Source: Gammaproteobacteria bacterium
Lineage (GTDB): Bacteria > Pseudomonadota > Gammaproteobacteria > Pseudomonadales > Halieaceae
Assembly (NCBI GenBank): GCA_027295405.1
Contig: JAPUKZ010000211.1
Coordinates: forward strand, 1-40,274
Direction of reading: 5' to 3'
Length of the DNA stretch: 40,274 nucleotides
Below are positions 1-8,230 of this stretch, piece after piece. Position 1 is the first letter of the stretch. Each line of letters begins with the position of its first letter. Under the pieces are notes generated by a model, which was given only the letters and a program-made list of their open reading frames with translations, was not told the origin of the DNA and searched no databases. Made by a program: the position numbers and the translations under genes.

Positions 1-171
1 GCCCGCTTTGGCGAGCCGGAGAAGGTGATGATCCTGCAGCTTGATCAGGAGCGGAAGCTGGCGCGGGTGGATGCGGCGCAAGTTAGTCAATCCATTCGGG
101 AGCAGGGCTTCTTCCTGCAAATGCCAGCCGGCGCCGCAGAACTGCTGGCGGCGAGGCCGGATCATGACTGA
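1..171 (+). CDS. ycgL: YcgL domain-containing protein, C-terminal part (5' truncated by window)
   Basis: Frame 1 reads ARFGEPEKVMILQLDQERKLARVDAAQVSQSIREQGFFLQMPAGAAELL...*, resembling the YcgL C-terminus. It overlaps the start of a YcgN-like CDS by 8 nt. Confidence 0.7.
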   Translation, partial: ARFGEPEKVMILQLDQERKLARVDAAQVSQSIREQGFFLQMPAGAAELLAARPDHD

Positions 172-607
172 AACCCGCTTTTGGGAGCACAAATCCCTGG
201 TCGAGATGTCCGACACTGAGTGGGAGTCCCTCTGCGACGGCTGTGCCAAATGTTGCCTGCACAAATTGGAGGATGAGGCCAGCGGTGACATCTACTACAC
301 CAAGGTGCGCTGCCGCTACCTGGACGAAGCCAGTTGTCGCTGCACTGATTACCCCAATCGCTCGCGCCTGGTGGCCAACTGCATACGGCTGTCGGCAACT
401 GAGGTGACGAACTACCAGTGGTTGCCGCAGACCTGTGCCTATCGTCTGTTGGCGCAGGGGCAAGCCTTGCCCGACTGGCACCCCTTGCTCAGCGGCGACC
501 CGGACAGCGTGCACAAGGCAGGTATTTCTATTCGCGGCAGGGCTATTTCGGATGAATTTGTACACCCCGACGGTTACGATGAGCATATTATTCACTGGGT
601 GGAGTAG
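164..607 (+). CDS. ycgN: YcgN family cysteine cluster protein (UPF0260)
   Basis: MTETRFWEHKSLVEMSDTEWESLCDGCAKCCLHKLED... with CDGCAKCC motif. Start placed at ATG 164, in frame with the ORF at 41. Confidence 0.9.
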   Translation: MTETRFWEHKSLVEMSDTEWESLCDGCAKCCLHKLEDEASGDIYYTKVRCRYLDEASCRCTDYPNRSRLVANCIRLSATEVTNYQWLPQTCAYRLLAQGQALPDWHPLLSGDPDSVHKAGISIRGRAISDEFVHPDGYDEHIIHWVE

Positions 608-616
608 TCATAGCTC

Positions 617-967
617 GTGCTGACTACAGAATCTTACCAAATGGCCTGGGGCGTATACCTGGCTGCGGCACTGGGGCTGTTGTGGTTGGTTCGTCAGTGG
701 CTGCGCCCGCGCAGCGGTGCCGCATTGCAGGTGACCCTGCTTTTAATGCTGGCCGCCCTGGTGTTGACGCCCTCCCTGGCGGACCCGGAGTTGGAGCACT
801 ATGGGCCGGCAGTGGTGGTGGCGGTATTTGACCTGCTCACCCACGGGCCCGAGTCAATAATGCGGTCAGTTGAGCCTCTACTGTTAATGCAGCTGTTGGC
901 AGTGGCGCTGGGACTGTTGTTCCTGATCCTGACCCGCTGGGTATTGAAGCCAAAAACTAGCTTATAA
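617..967 (+). CDS. Small multi-pass membrane protein of unknown function
   Basis: GTG-start ORF of 116 aa with about three hydrophobic segments, co-oriented right after ycgN. Confidence 0.6.
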   Translation: MLTTESYQMAWGVYLAAALGLLWLVRQWLRPRSGAALQVTLLLMLAALVLTPSLADPELEHYGPAVVVAVFDLLTHGPESIMRSVEPLLLMQLLAVALGLLFLILTRWVLKPKTSL

Positions 968-1037
968 ATATATGTATATCAAATAGTTAGCACTTATAAT
1001 TAGATTTTGTGTAACTTGTGACTATAGGCTACCGACG

Positions 1038-2684
1038 ATGAGACGCGACCATTTTGCCAGTCGTGTGCTGACGCACACGGCAGTACAACTGCTGGCACTG
1101 CTGTGGCTCTCAACACCGCTGCAGGCGGATGAAACTCTGCCCGATGTGCGGCTGTTGATTGATGTCTCCGGCAGTATGCGCGAGTCCGACCCCAACAATC
1201 TGCGGGCGCCGGCGCTGGAACTCATGTTGCGCTTGTTACCCGAGGGTTCACGCGCCGGGGTCTGGACCTTCGGCCAGTGGGTCAATATGCCAGTCGCACA
1301 CCGTGAAGTCGACGAGCAGTGGCGCGAAGAGGCGTCCCGTGCTGTCGCGCAGATCCACAACCACGGCCTGCTCACCAATATTCCGGAGGCCCTGAAGCGC
1401 GCCACTTACGATGCCAATCGACTGGATTACCGGTTCAAGGCATCGATCATTCTGTTGACGGATGGCAAGGTTGAAGTTTCCGATGACGAGGCCAGGAATG
1501 TGCGCGCAGCCCAGGAGGTGCTGGATAAACTGGCGATAGAGCTGCGTGACACCGGGATTGAGGTTCACACCATCGCGCTTTCTGACAACGCCGACCACGA
1601 ATTTCTGGGCCGGTTGGCGCAGATAACCGGGGGGCTTGCAGAGCAGGCCGAATCAGCCGATGAATTGTCCGCGGTGTTTTTGCAGGCCCTGGATATTGCC
1701 GCGCCCACGGAGCAGGTTCCCCTGCTGGGTGGTGAGTTTCTGATAGATGATTCGGTGGAAGAGTTCACCGCGCTGGTTTTTCCGGAGCCAGATAGTGGCG
1801 ATGTCACCGTAATTGATCCCCAGCAGAACATGTTTACGGTAGCGGAGCGCCCGGCAGCGGTGCGCTGGTTCCTGCACCGGCGTTTCCAACTGATTACGGT
1901 AGTCAATCCGGAAGCGGGAGAGTGGCGCATTGTGGCCCCCGGCTCCCAAACCCGGGTGAACATCATTTCCCACCTCTCCGTGGTTCTGGATGGTCCGCCC
2001 ACAAGCATGGAAGCGGGGCACTCCCCGGAGCTGGGAATTCGCTTGATGGATTCCGCGGAAGTGATCCGCGACCCGGATTTACTCGGCCTGGTCAATATCG
2101 TTGCCCGCATTTACCGTGCGGACAATGAGCAATGGGAAATCCAGGTACCCACTGCACAGGTACCCAGCAGTGGTGAATACCGAATTGCCTTGCCCATGCT
2201 CGCTGATGTTGGTCGTTACGAGATCGTGGTCAATGTGGATGGCGGCAGTTTTCAGCGGGAGCAGATGTTGGTAACGGACGTGTTTGAGCCACGCCCCAGG
2301 GTTGAGATTGTTCCTCCCGCCGAAGCTGAGCCTGAGGGCCCCAGTGGCTGGTTGTTACCCGCGGTGGTCCCGGTACTGTTGCTGCTGGCGCTGGCAGTGT
2401 GGTGGTTTCGGCAGCGGCGGGAACCTGAATTGGAGAAAGAGTGGGAGGAAGAGTGGGATGACGAGGATGACCCAGAGATCGAGCTTATAGAGGGTTTCGG
2501 GACTGACTCCGGAGAGGACCTGGATGATGAAGAGTACCTCGATGAAGATGCTTATGAACTCACCGAGGACGACTTCGACGAGGACTACGAGGAAGCTGAC
2601 GAATACGATTACGACGATGAGGAAGGTGAGGACGATGATCTACCCGGCGATAGTCGTACTACAGACCCCGAGCGTCGCGATTGA
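1038..2684 (+). CDS. VWA domain protein: signal peptide, canonical MIDAS (DVSGS), C-terminal TM and highly acidic tail; central region resembles the TIGR03503 type
   Basis: N-terminal hydrophobic signal; VRLLIDVSGSMRESDPNN; late TM GWLLPAVVPVLLLLALAVWWF followed by a tail dominated by Asp/Glu. Confidence 0.85.
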   Translation: MRRDHFASRVLTHTAVQLLALLWLSTPLQADETLPDVRLLIDVSGSMRESDPNNLRAPALELMLRLLPEGSRAGVWTFGQWVNMPVAHREVDEQWREEASRAVAQIHNHGLLTNIPEALKRATYDANRLDYRFKASIILLTDGKVEVSDDEARNVRAAQEVLDKLAIELRDTGIEVHTIALSDNADHEFLGRLAQITGGLAEQAESADELSAVFLQALDIAAPTEQVPLLGGEFLIDDSVEEFTALVFPEPDSGDVTVIDPQQNMFTVAERPAAVRWFLHRRFQLITVVNPEAGEWRIVAPGSQTRVNIISHLSVVLDGPPTSMEAGHSPELGIRLMDSAEVIRDPDLLGLVNIVARIYRADNEQWEIQVPTAQVPSSGEYRIALPMLADVGRYEIVVNVDGGSFQREQMLVTDVFEPRPRVEIVPPAEAEPEGPSGWLLPAVVPVLLLLALAVWWFRQRREPELEKEWEEEWDDEDDPEIELIEGFGTDSGEDLDDEEYLDEDAYELTEDDFDEDYEEADEYDYDDEEGEDDDLPGDSRTTDPERRD

Positions 2685-2755
2685 GAACCACTTGCTTCAA
2701 GGTGCGGCTCTAGGTAGGCTGGCACGCTTGTTTAAAACCGGTGAAGCGATAAACC

Positions 2756-3601
2756 ATGAAATTTGAAGGAACTGAACGCTATGTGGCAACCGAAGACTTG
2801 CGCATGGCGGTTAATGCCGCTGTAATCCTGCAGCGTCCGCTGTTGATAAAAGGCGAGCCCGGTACCGGCAAGACCATGCTCGCGCAAGAGGTGGCCCAGG
2901 CGCTGGGTATGCCCCTGATCGAGTGGCACATCAAATCGACCACCAAAGCCCAACAGGGATTATACGAATACGACGCGGTGTCGCGGTTGCGTGACTCGCA
3001 ACTCGGTGATGGCAAGGTTCACGATATTGCCAATTACATAAAACCCGGCAAACTGTGGGATGCATTTGATTCCGATGAGCGAGTGGTACTGTTGATCGAC
3101 GAGGTGGATAAGGCGGATATCGAATTTCCCAATGACTTGTTGGTGGAACTGGACCGGATGGAGTTTTTTATCTACGAGACCGGCGAGACCATCAAGGCCA
3201 AACAGCGCCCGGTGATATTCATCACCAGCAATAACGAAAAAGAACTGCCGGATGCATTTTTGCGTCGCTGTTTCTTCCATTTCATCAACTTTCCCGATCG
3301 CGACACCATGCGCCAGATTGTGGATGTGCACTACCCGGCGATCGCTCAGGAACTGGTGCAGGAAGCGATGGAGGTATTTTTCGATTTGCGCAGCATTCCC
3401 GGCCTGAAGAAGAAGCCATCTACCTCGGAATTGATCGACTGGTTGAAGTTGCTGATGGCCGACGATATGCCCGACGAAATACTCAAGAATCGGGATCACA
3501 GCAAGGCCATCCCGCCCCTGTACGGTGCCTTGCTGAAGAACGAACAGGATGTACACCTGCTGGAGCGCCTGGCGTTCATGCACCGGCGCGAGATGCGCTA
3601 G
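2756..3601 (+). CDS. MoxR-family AAA+ ATPase
   Basis: Walker A GEPGTGKTM, Walker B VVLLIDEVDKAD, sensor VIFITSNNEKELPDAFLRRC. Confidence 0.95.
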   Translation: MKFEGTERYVATEDLRMAVNAAVILQRPLLIKGEPGTGKTMLAQEVAQALGMPLIEWHIKSTTKAQQGLYEYDAVSRLRDSQLGDGKVHDIANYIKPGKLWDAFDSDERVVLLIDEVDKADIEFPNDLLVELDRMEFFIYETGETIKAKQRPVIFITSNNEKELPDAFLRRCFFHFINFPDRDTMRQIVDVHYPAIAQELVQEAMEVFFDLRSIPGLKKKPSTSELIDWLKLLMADDMPDEILKNRDHSKAIPPLYGALLKNEQDVHLLERLAFMHRREMR

Positions 3602-3607
3602 TGTAGC

Positions 3608-3693
3608 AGTGTTCCTCCTCACTCATATTGTAGCTTTCAGCGAGTCGCCAAGGGGAGGCTCTGAAAGCTACAATATGAGTGAGGAGGAACACT
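3608..3693. repeat. Perfect inverted repeat, 33-bp arms (3608-3640 / 3661-3693), 20-nt loop
   Basis: Reverse complement of 3661-3693 equals 3608-3640 at all 33 positions, checked base by base. Confidence 0.98.
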
Positions 3694-3697
3694 TGTC

Positions 3698-4873
3698 ATG
3701 CTGATCAATTTTTTCCAGGGCCTGCGCGATGCAGGCGTCCCGGTGACCACCAAGGAGCTACTCGACCTGCTGGAGGGCCTCCAGCAGCGGGTGGCCTTCG
3801 CCGATATGGACGACTTTTATTATTTCTCCCGCGCCTGCATGGTCAAGGACGAAAAGTATTTTGACCGTTTCGACCGGGCCTTCGGCCTGCACTTCCAGGG
3901 GCTGGAGGCGCTGGACGATATCATCGAAGCCCTGATACCCGATGACTGGCTGCGCAGCGAGTTCATGAAGAACCTCAGCGAGGAGGACAAGGCCAAGATT
4001 GAATCGCTGGGTGGTCTGGAAAAACTGATCGAGGAATTCAAGAAACGCCTGGAGGAGCAGAAGGAGCGGCACGAGGGTGGCAATAAATGGATCGGCACCG
4101 GTGGCACCTCGCCCTTTGGCCAGGAAGGCTACCACCCCGAGGGAATTCGGGTCGGACCCAAAGGCAAGAACCAGAAAGCGGTGAAAGTCTGGGAGAAGCG
4201 CGATTTTGCCAACCTCGACGATTCGGTGGAGTTGGGTACGCGCAATATCAAGATCGCACTGCGGCGTCTGCGCAAGTTTGCCCGTACCGGCGCTGCTGAC
4301 GAGTTGGATCTCGATGACACCATCAGTTCCACAGCGCGCAATGCCGGGCTGCTGGATATCAAGATGGTGCCCGAACGACACAATGCGGTGAAGGTACTGC
4401 TGTTCTTCGATGTGGGAGGCTCCATGGATCCCCACATCAAGATATGTGAGGAATTGTTCTCCGCGGCGCGCACCGAGTTCAAACACATGGAGCTCTTCTA
4501 TTTTCACAACTTCGTGTACGAGTCGGTGTGGAAGAACAACATCCGCCGCCACAACGACCGCACCCAGATGCTGGATATCATGCACAAGTACAGCCATGAC
4601 TATAAGATTGTGTTTGTGGGTGATGCCTCCATGTCCCCCTATGAAATTGTCCAGCCCGGTGGCAGTGTCGAGCACTGGAACGAAGAAGCCGGAGAGATTT
4701 GGATGCGCCGGTTGACCCATACTTACGACAAGGTAATTTGGCTGAATCCGGTGCCGGAAGACGAATGGGAATATACCCAATCGGTGTCCATGACCCGCCA
4801 GTTGCTGGAGGGTCATATGTATCCTCTTAGCCTCAGAGGCCTGGAAGAGGGTATGTCCTACCTGTCCAGGTAG
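3698..4873 (+). CDS. VWA domain-containing CoxE-like protein (COG3825 type)
   Basis: MLINFFQGLRDAGVPVTTKELLDLLEGL...; LLFFDVGGSMDPHI MIDAS-like segment; follows a MoxR ATPase. SD AGGAGG at 3682-3687. Confidence 0.9.
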   Translation: MLINFFQGLRDAGVPVTTKELLDLLEGLQQRVAFADMDDFYYFSRACMVKDEKYFDRFDRAFGLHFQGLEALDDIIEALIPDDWLRSEFMKNLSEEDKAKIESLGGLEKLIEEFKKRLEEQKERHEGGNKWIGTGGTSPFGQEGYHPEGIRVGPKGKNQKAVKVWEKRDFANLDDSVELGTRNIKIALRRLRKFARTGAADELDLDDTISSTARNAGLLDIKMVPERHNAVKVLLFFDVGGSMDPHIKICEELFSAARTEFKHMELFYFHNFVYESVWKNNIRRHNDRTQMLDIMHKYSHDYKIVFVGDASMSPYEIVQPGGSVEHWNEEAGEIWMRRLTHTYDKVIWLNPVPEDEWEYTQSVSMTRQLLEGHMYPLSLRGLEEGMSYLSR

Positions 4874-4874
4874 G
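4857..4874. repeat. Palindrome CCTACCTG-TC-CAGGTAGG at convergent gene overlap
   Basis: 8-bp perfect arms, 2-nt loop, spanning the stop codons of both the + VWA gene and the - TrmH gene. Confidence 0.9.
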
Positions 4875-5634
4875 CGATCAGTGCCGCGGTCACTGCCACG
4901 TTCAATGATTCCACTCCGTTCTGCATGGGAATGCTCACGCTACTGTCTGCCAGCGCGCTAATCTGCCGCGAGACCCCCGTGCTCTCATTACCCAGCACAT
5001 AGATGGTGTCCGCGGTGGAGCGCAGGTTATACAGGGAGTCTTTGGCCGCGGCATCCAGGATGCAGACCTTGTGGCCGGCCTGTTGACACAGCCTGAGCGC
5101 TGCAGCCAGATCCTCACAGCGGACCAGGGGTGCACGGTACAGGGTTCCGGCACTGGCCTTGATAGCCAGGGGACCGAGTTCGGCGTTGCCACTGGCGGGC
5201 CAGAGGATCCCGTCGATGCCGCCAGCCACTGCCGATCGCACCAGCATGCCGACATTCTGCGGATTGCTGATGCCATCCAGTGCCAGCAGCCTGCGAGTCG
5301 CAGGGGTGGCAGGTTGCTCCAGGTATTGCGCCAGGGTTTGGAATTCGGGGCAAAGAATATCCGCGGCAACACCCTGGTCCTGCTTGCCGTTGCGGGAAAT
5401 TCGCGATAACTCCCGCTTGTTGTGCAGACAAATCTCAACACCGCGCCGCCGGGCCAGGGTTTCCATCTGCTCCAGCTCCGGCGCCGGCTTGTTACTGTCA
5501 GCCAGATGCAGGCGGTAGCACTGCAAGCTCTCGTCAAGCAACGCCTCCAGCACCGGTTTGCGGCCGTACACGGTAATGACTTGCTGGAAAAATGCCTTCT
5601 TTTCCCGAAAGGCGGCGCTGTCCCCGGTGCGCAT
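4858..5634 (-). CDS. TrmH-family (SpoU) RNA 2'-O-methyltransferase
   Basis: VYGRKPVLEALLDES..., LDGISNPQNVGMLVRSA, YVLGNESTGVSRQI, SIPMQNGVESLNVAVTAAL motifs. Confidence 0.93.
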   Translation of the reverse strand: MRTGDSAAFREKKAFFQQVITVYGRKPVLEALLDESLQCYRLHLADSNKPAPELEQMETLARRRGVEICLHNKRELSRISRNGKQDQGVAADILCPEFQTLAQYLEQPATPATRRLLALDGISNPQNVGMLVRSAVAGGIDGILWPASGNAELGPLAIKASAGTLYRAPLVRCEDLAAALRLCQQAGHKVCILDAAAKDSLYNLRSTADTIYVLGNESTGVSRQISALADSSVSIPMQNGVESLNVAVTAALIAYLDR

Positions 5635-6632
5635 CAGCCCAGGTCTGCTGCCTCTGGTACCACCCGCGAGCGGGCCTTTTCGGTAACGCGCTCAGCTGCG
5701 TTGCGCATGCGCTCGGCAATGGTCTCGATTTCCGCACCGCTGAGGGCTTTTTTGAAGGAGCCTGCGGTAAAACACACGGCGGGCAGTTGCTTATAGGCGA
5801 AAACCGGCACGCTGATGCCGCTAACTTCATAACGCGAGCGCGGGTCAATCCGGTCCAGGTGCACATACTCATCACAGAGGTCACGCTGGTACTGCTCGGT
5901 GATAGCCTCCAGGTCTTTCAGGTTCCAGGCGTTTTGAATCTTGCGCAGGTTTTCATGCAGGGCTGACTCGGCCCGGGTTTTCAAGGTCACCTCATAACCG
6001 CGCGCGCGGATGGAAATCACTGACATACGCAGCCGCTGATCCAGCTTCTCGTTGTACTCACCGCGGGCCTCGTGGGCCCTGGTCAGCCAGATCTCCAACT
6101 GCTTGGCCGGCGACCAGGCGGTAAAACAGGCGGCAATAGGCGCCGTATTCGGAAGCCGTAATCCCAGCTGGAAATGGTCAATCAGTAAGCTGGCTGAGCC
6201 ATACAGTGCCAGTAATACCATATGGGTTTTGGAGCGGCCGGTGACCGCGAAACCGACATCCAGCTCGTTCTCAAGGTTTTCCAGCTCCGGGCGGGCGTAC
6301 TCCAGCACCGGAAATTGTGCGAAGGCGGCATTGCCGGCGGCGATAATGCTGGGACCCAGACGGTAGGCTTTGGTCTTGGGGTGTTGCACCAGAAACCCGT
6401 AATTTGCCATGGTGGTGAGAATAGCATGGCAGGTGGCCTTGTTCAGGTTCAGCCGGCGGGTCATTTCCGTCAGGCCGAAAGCCTGGTGCGGATTGGCCAT
6501 CAACAAGTCGAGAATGGCGAGTGCACGAGCGGTAGGTTGTGAAAATAGGGCCACAGGGTCAGCTTTCTCTGGGTGGATTCCGGTATGAATTATTAAACTC
6601 GGCTGGCATCTTACTGTCAATGGCTCGTTCAT
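5634..6632 (-). CDS. IclR family transcriptional regulator
   Basis: HTH segment ARALAILDLLMANPHQAFGLTEMTRRLNLNKATCHAILTTMANYGFLVQ and a C-terminal IclR effector-like domain. Start uncertain (ORF opens at 6677). TGATG overlap with the TrmH start. Confidence 0.85.
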   Translation of the reverse strand: MNEPLTVRCQPSLIIHTGIHPEKADPVALFSQPTARALAILDLLMANPHQAFGLTEMTRRLNLNKATCHAILTTMANYGFLVQHPKTKAYRLGPSIIAAGNAAFAQFPVLEYARPELENLENELDVGFAVTGRSKTHMVLLALYGSASLLIDHFQLGLRLPNTAPIAACFTAWSPAKQLEIWLTRAHEARGEYNEKLDQRLRMSVISIRARGYEVTLKTRAESALHENLRKIQNAWNLKDLEAITEQYQRDLCDEYVHLDRIDPRSRYEVSGISVPVFAYKQLPAVCFTAGSFKKALSGAEIETIAERMRNAAERVTEKARSRVVPEAADLG

Positions 6633-6744
6633 TTCAAGGGGGCAGCGCGGCGTAGTCGGACGCCTGCTTGTTAGCACTGCCTTATCTCCAGTACTCTATG
6701 CGGCCTAAAACACACCACCATAAAAATAGCAGAGGACCTTCATC

Positions 6745-7962
6745 ATGGACGGAGCTAACACCTCCTGGATTCTCACCTCAACCGCGCTGGTGCTGTTTAT
6801 GACCCTGCCGGGCCTGGCCTTGTTTTACGGCGGTCTGGTGCGTTCCAAAAACGTACTTTCCGTACTCATGCAGTGCTTTGGCATCGCCTGCGTGGTCTCT
6901 ATTCTGTGGGTCCTGATCGGCTACAGTATCGCGTTTGACGAAGGCTCTGCCTGGTTTGGCGGCACCGGCAAGGCACTGCTGTCCGGCGTGGGTGAGGACA
7001 GCCTGAGGGGGGACCTGCCCGAGACTGTCTTTGTCATGTTTCAGATGACTTTTGCCATCATTACTCCGGCGCTGATAATAGGCGGCTTTGCCGAGCGTAC
7101 CCGTTTCTCCGCGGTGCTCATATTCTCCTCCCTGTGGTTGCTGGTGGTATACGCGCCAATCACCCACTGGGTCTGGGGTGGCGGCTGGCTGGGCGAAATG
7201 GGCTTGCTGGATTTTGCCGGCGGCACGGTGGTGCACATTACCGCGGGCGTGTCAGCACTGGTGGCCGCACTGGTGATTGGCAATCGCCGCGGTTTCGGTG
7301 AAGTGGCGATGCCGCCACACAATATGACCATGACCATTATGGGGGCCAGCATGCTGTGGGTGGGCTGGTTTGGCTTCAATGCCGGCAGTGCACTGGCTGC
7401 CAATGGTGACGCAGGCATGGCTATGTTGGTGACACATCTGTCCGCGGCGGCAGGCGCCTTCACCTGGTTGTCCATCGAATGGCTCAAGTATGGCAAACCC
7501 AGTGCCCTGGGAGCGGTGACCGGAATGGTAGCGGGACTGGGTACCATCACCCCCGCCTCGGGTTATGTCGGCCCCGCCGGCGCCCTGGTGATTGGGGTAA
7601 GCGCAGGCCTGGTATGCTTTTACGCCACCAACACACTCAAGCAAAAGTTCAAGATTGATGATTCGCTGGATGTGTTTCCAGTGCATGGTGTTGGCGGCAT
7701 TTTGGGGACCCTCAGCGTAGGTCTGTTTGCCAGTTCCGAGCTCGGCATCTTCAGCGGCCAGGGCCTGGCTGAGGGCGTCAGCATCGCCCATCAGCTCGGT
7801 GTGCAAGCCTGCGGTGTCGTTGCGGTAGCACTCTATACCGCGATCGCGACCTTCAGCATACTCCACCTGGTGAACCTGATGACGCCGCTGCGAGTGTCGG
7901 CTGAAGAGGAAGCCCAGGGACTGGATATCTCTCTGCACAACGAGAGTGCTTACGAACTTTAG
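6745..7962 (+). CDS. amtB: Ammonium transporter (Amt family)
   Basis: PGLALFYGGLVRSKNVLS, GGTVVHITAGVSALVAAL, DVFPVHGVGGILGTL (twin-His region). Confidence 0.96.
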   Translation: MDGANTSWILTSTALVLFMTLPGLALFYGGLVRSKNVLSVLMQCFGIACVVSILWVLIGYSIAFDEGSAWFGGTGKALLSGVGEDSLRGDLPETVFVMFQMTFAIITPALIIGGFAERTRFSAVLIFSSLWLLVVYAPITHWVWGGGWLGEMGLLDFAGGTVVHITAGVSALVAALVIGNRRGFGEVAMPPHNMTMTIMGASMLWVGWFGFNAGSALAANGDAGMAMLVTHLSAAAGAFTWLSIEWLKYGKPSALGAVTGMVAGLGTITPASGYVGPAGALVIGVSAGLVCFYATNTLKQKFKIDDSLDVFPVHGVGGILGTLSVGLFASSELGIFSGQGLAEGVSIAHQLGVQACGVVAVALYTAIATFSILHLVNLMTPLRVSAEEEAQGLDISLHNESAYEL

Positions 7963-8230
7963 TGTGAAACAGTACATTAGCCTGCTTTTGTTCACCACTG
8001 AAGCCTGTCACCTGTGTGAGCAGGCGCTGTCCCTGTTGCAGCCGTGGTTGCAGCGGGGATGGTCGTTGCGAGAAGTGGATATCTCGGAATCAGAGGAATT
8101 GTTTCAGCGCTATGGCCTGATCATCCCGGTGTTGCGCCAGGAGGGTAGTGGCCGGGAACTGCACTGGCCTTTCGACAGGGACTCAATAGCCCGATTCCTG
8201 GCCGCCAGTTCGCCGCCAACTGAAAACTAG
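7946..8230 (+). CDS. Glutaredoxin family (DUF836-like) thioredoxin-fold protein
   Basis: LLLFTTEACHLCEQALSLLQPWL...REVDISESEELFQRYGLIIPVL. Start GTG 7946 or GTG 7964. Confidence 0.85.
   Translation: MLTNFSVKQYISLLLFTTEACHLCEQALSLLQPWLQRGWSLREVDISESEELFQRYGLIIPVLRQEGSGRELHWPFDRDSIARFLAASSPPTEN

Noticed and set aside
3608-3693. Rho-independent terminator after the MoxR gene
   Set aside because: Stem is far longer than usual, is not followed by a T-tract, and contains the next gene's Shine-Dalgarno.
3758-4816. 352-aa minus-strand ORF opposite the CoxE-like VWA gene
   Set aside because: Shadow ORF of a well-supported + strand CDS in GC-rich DNA; no recognisable domain.
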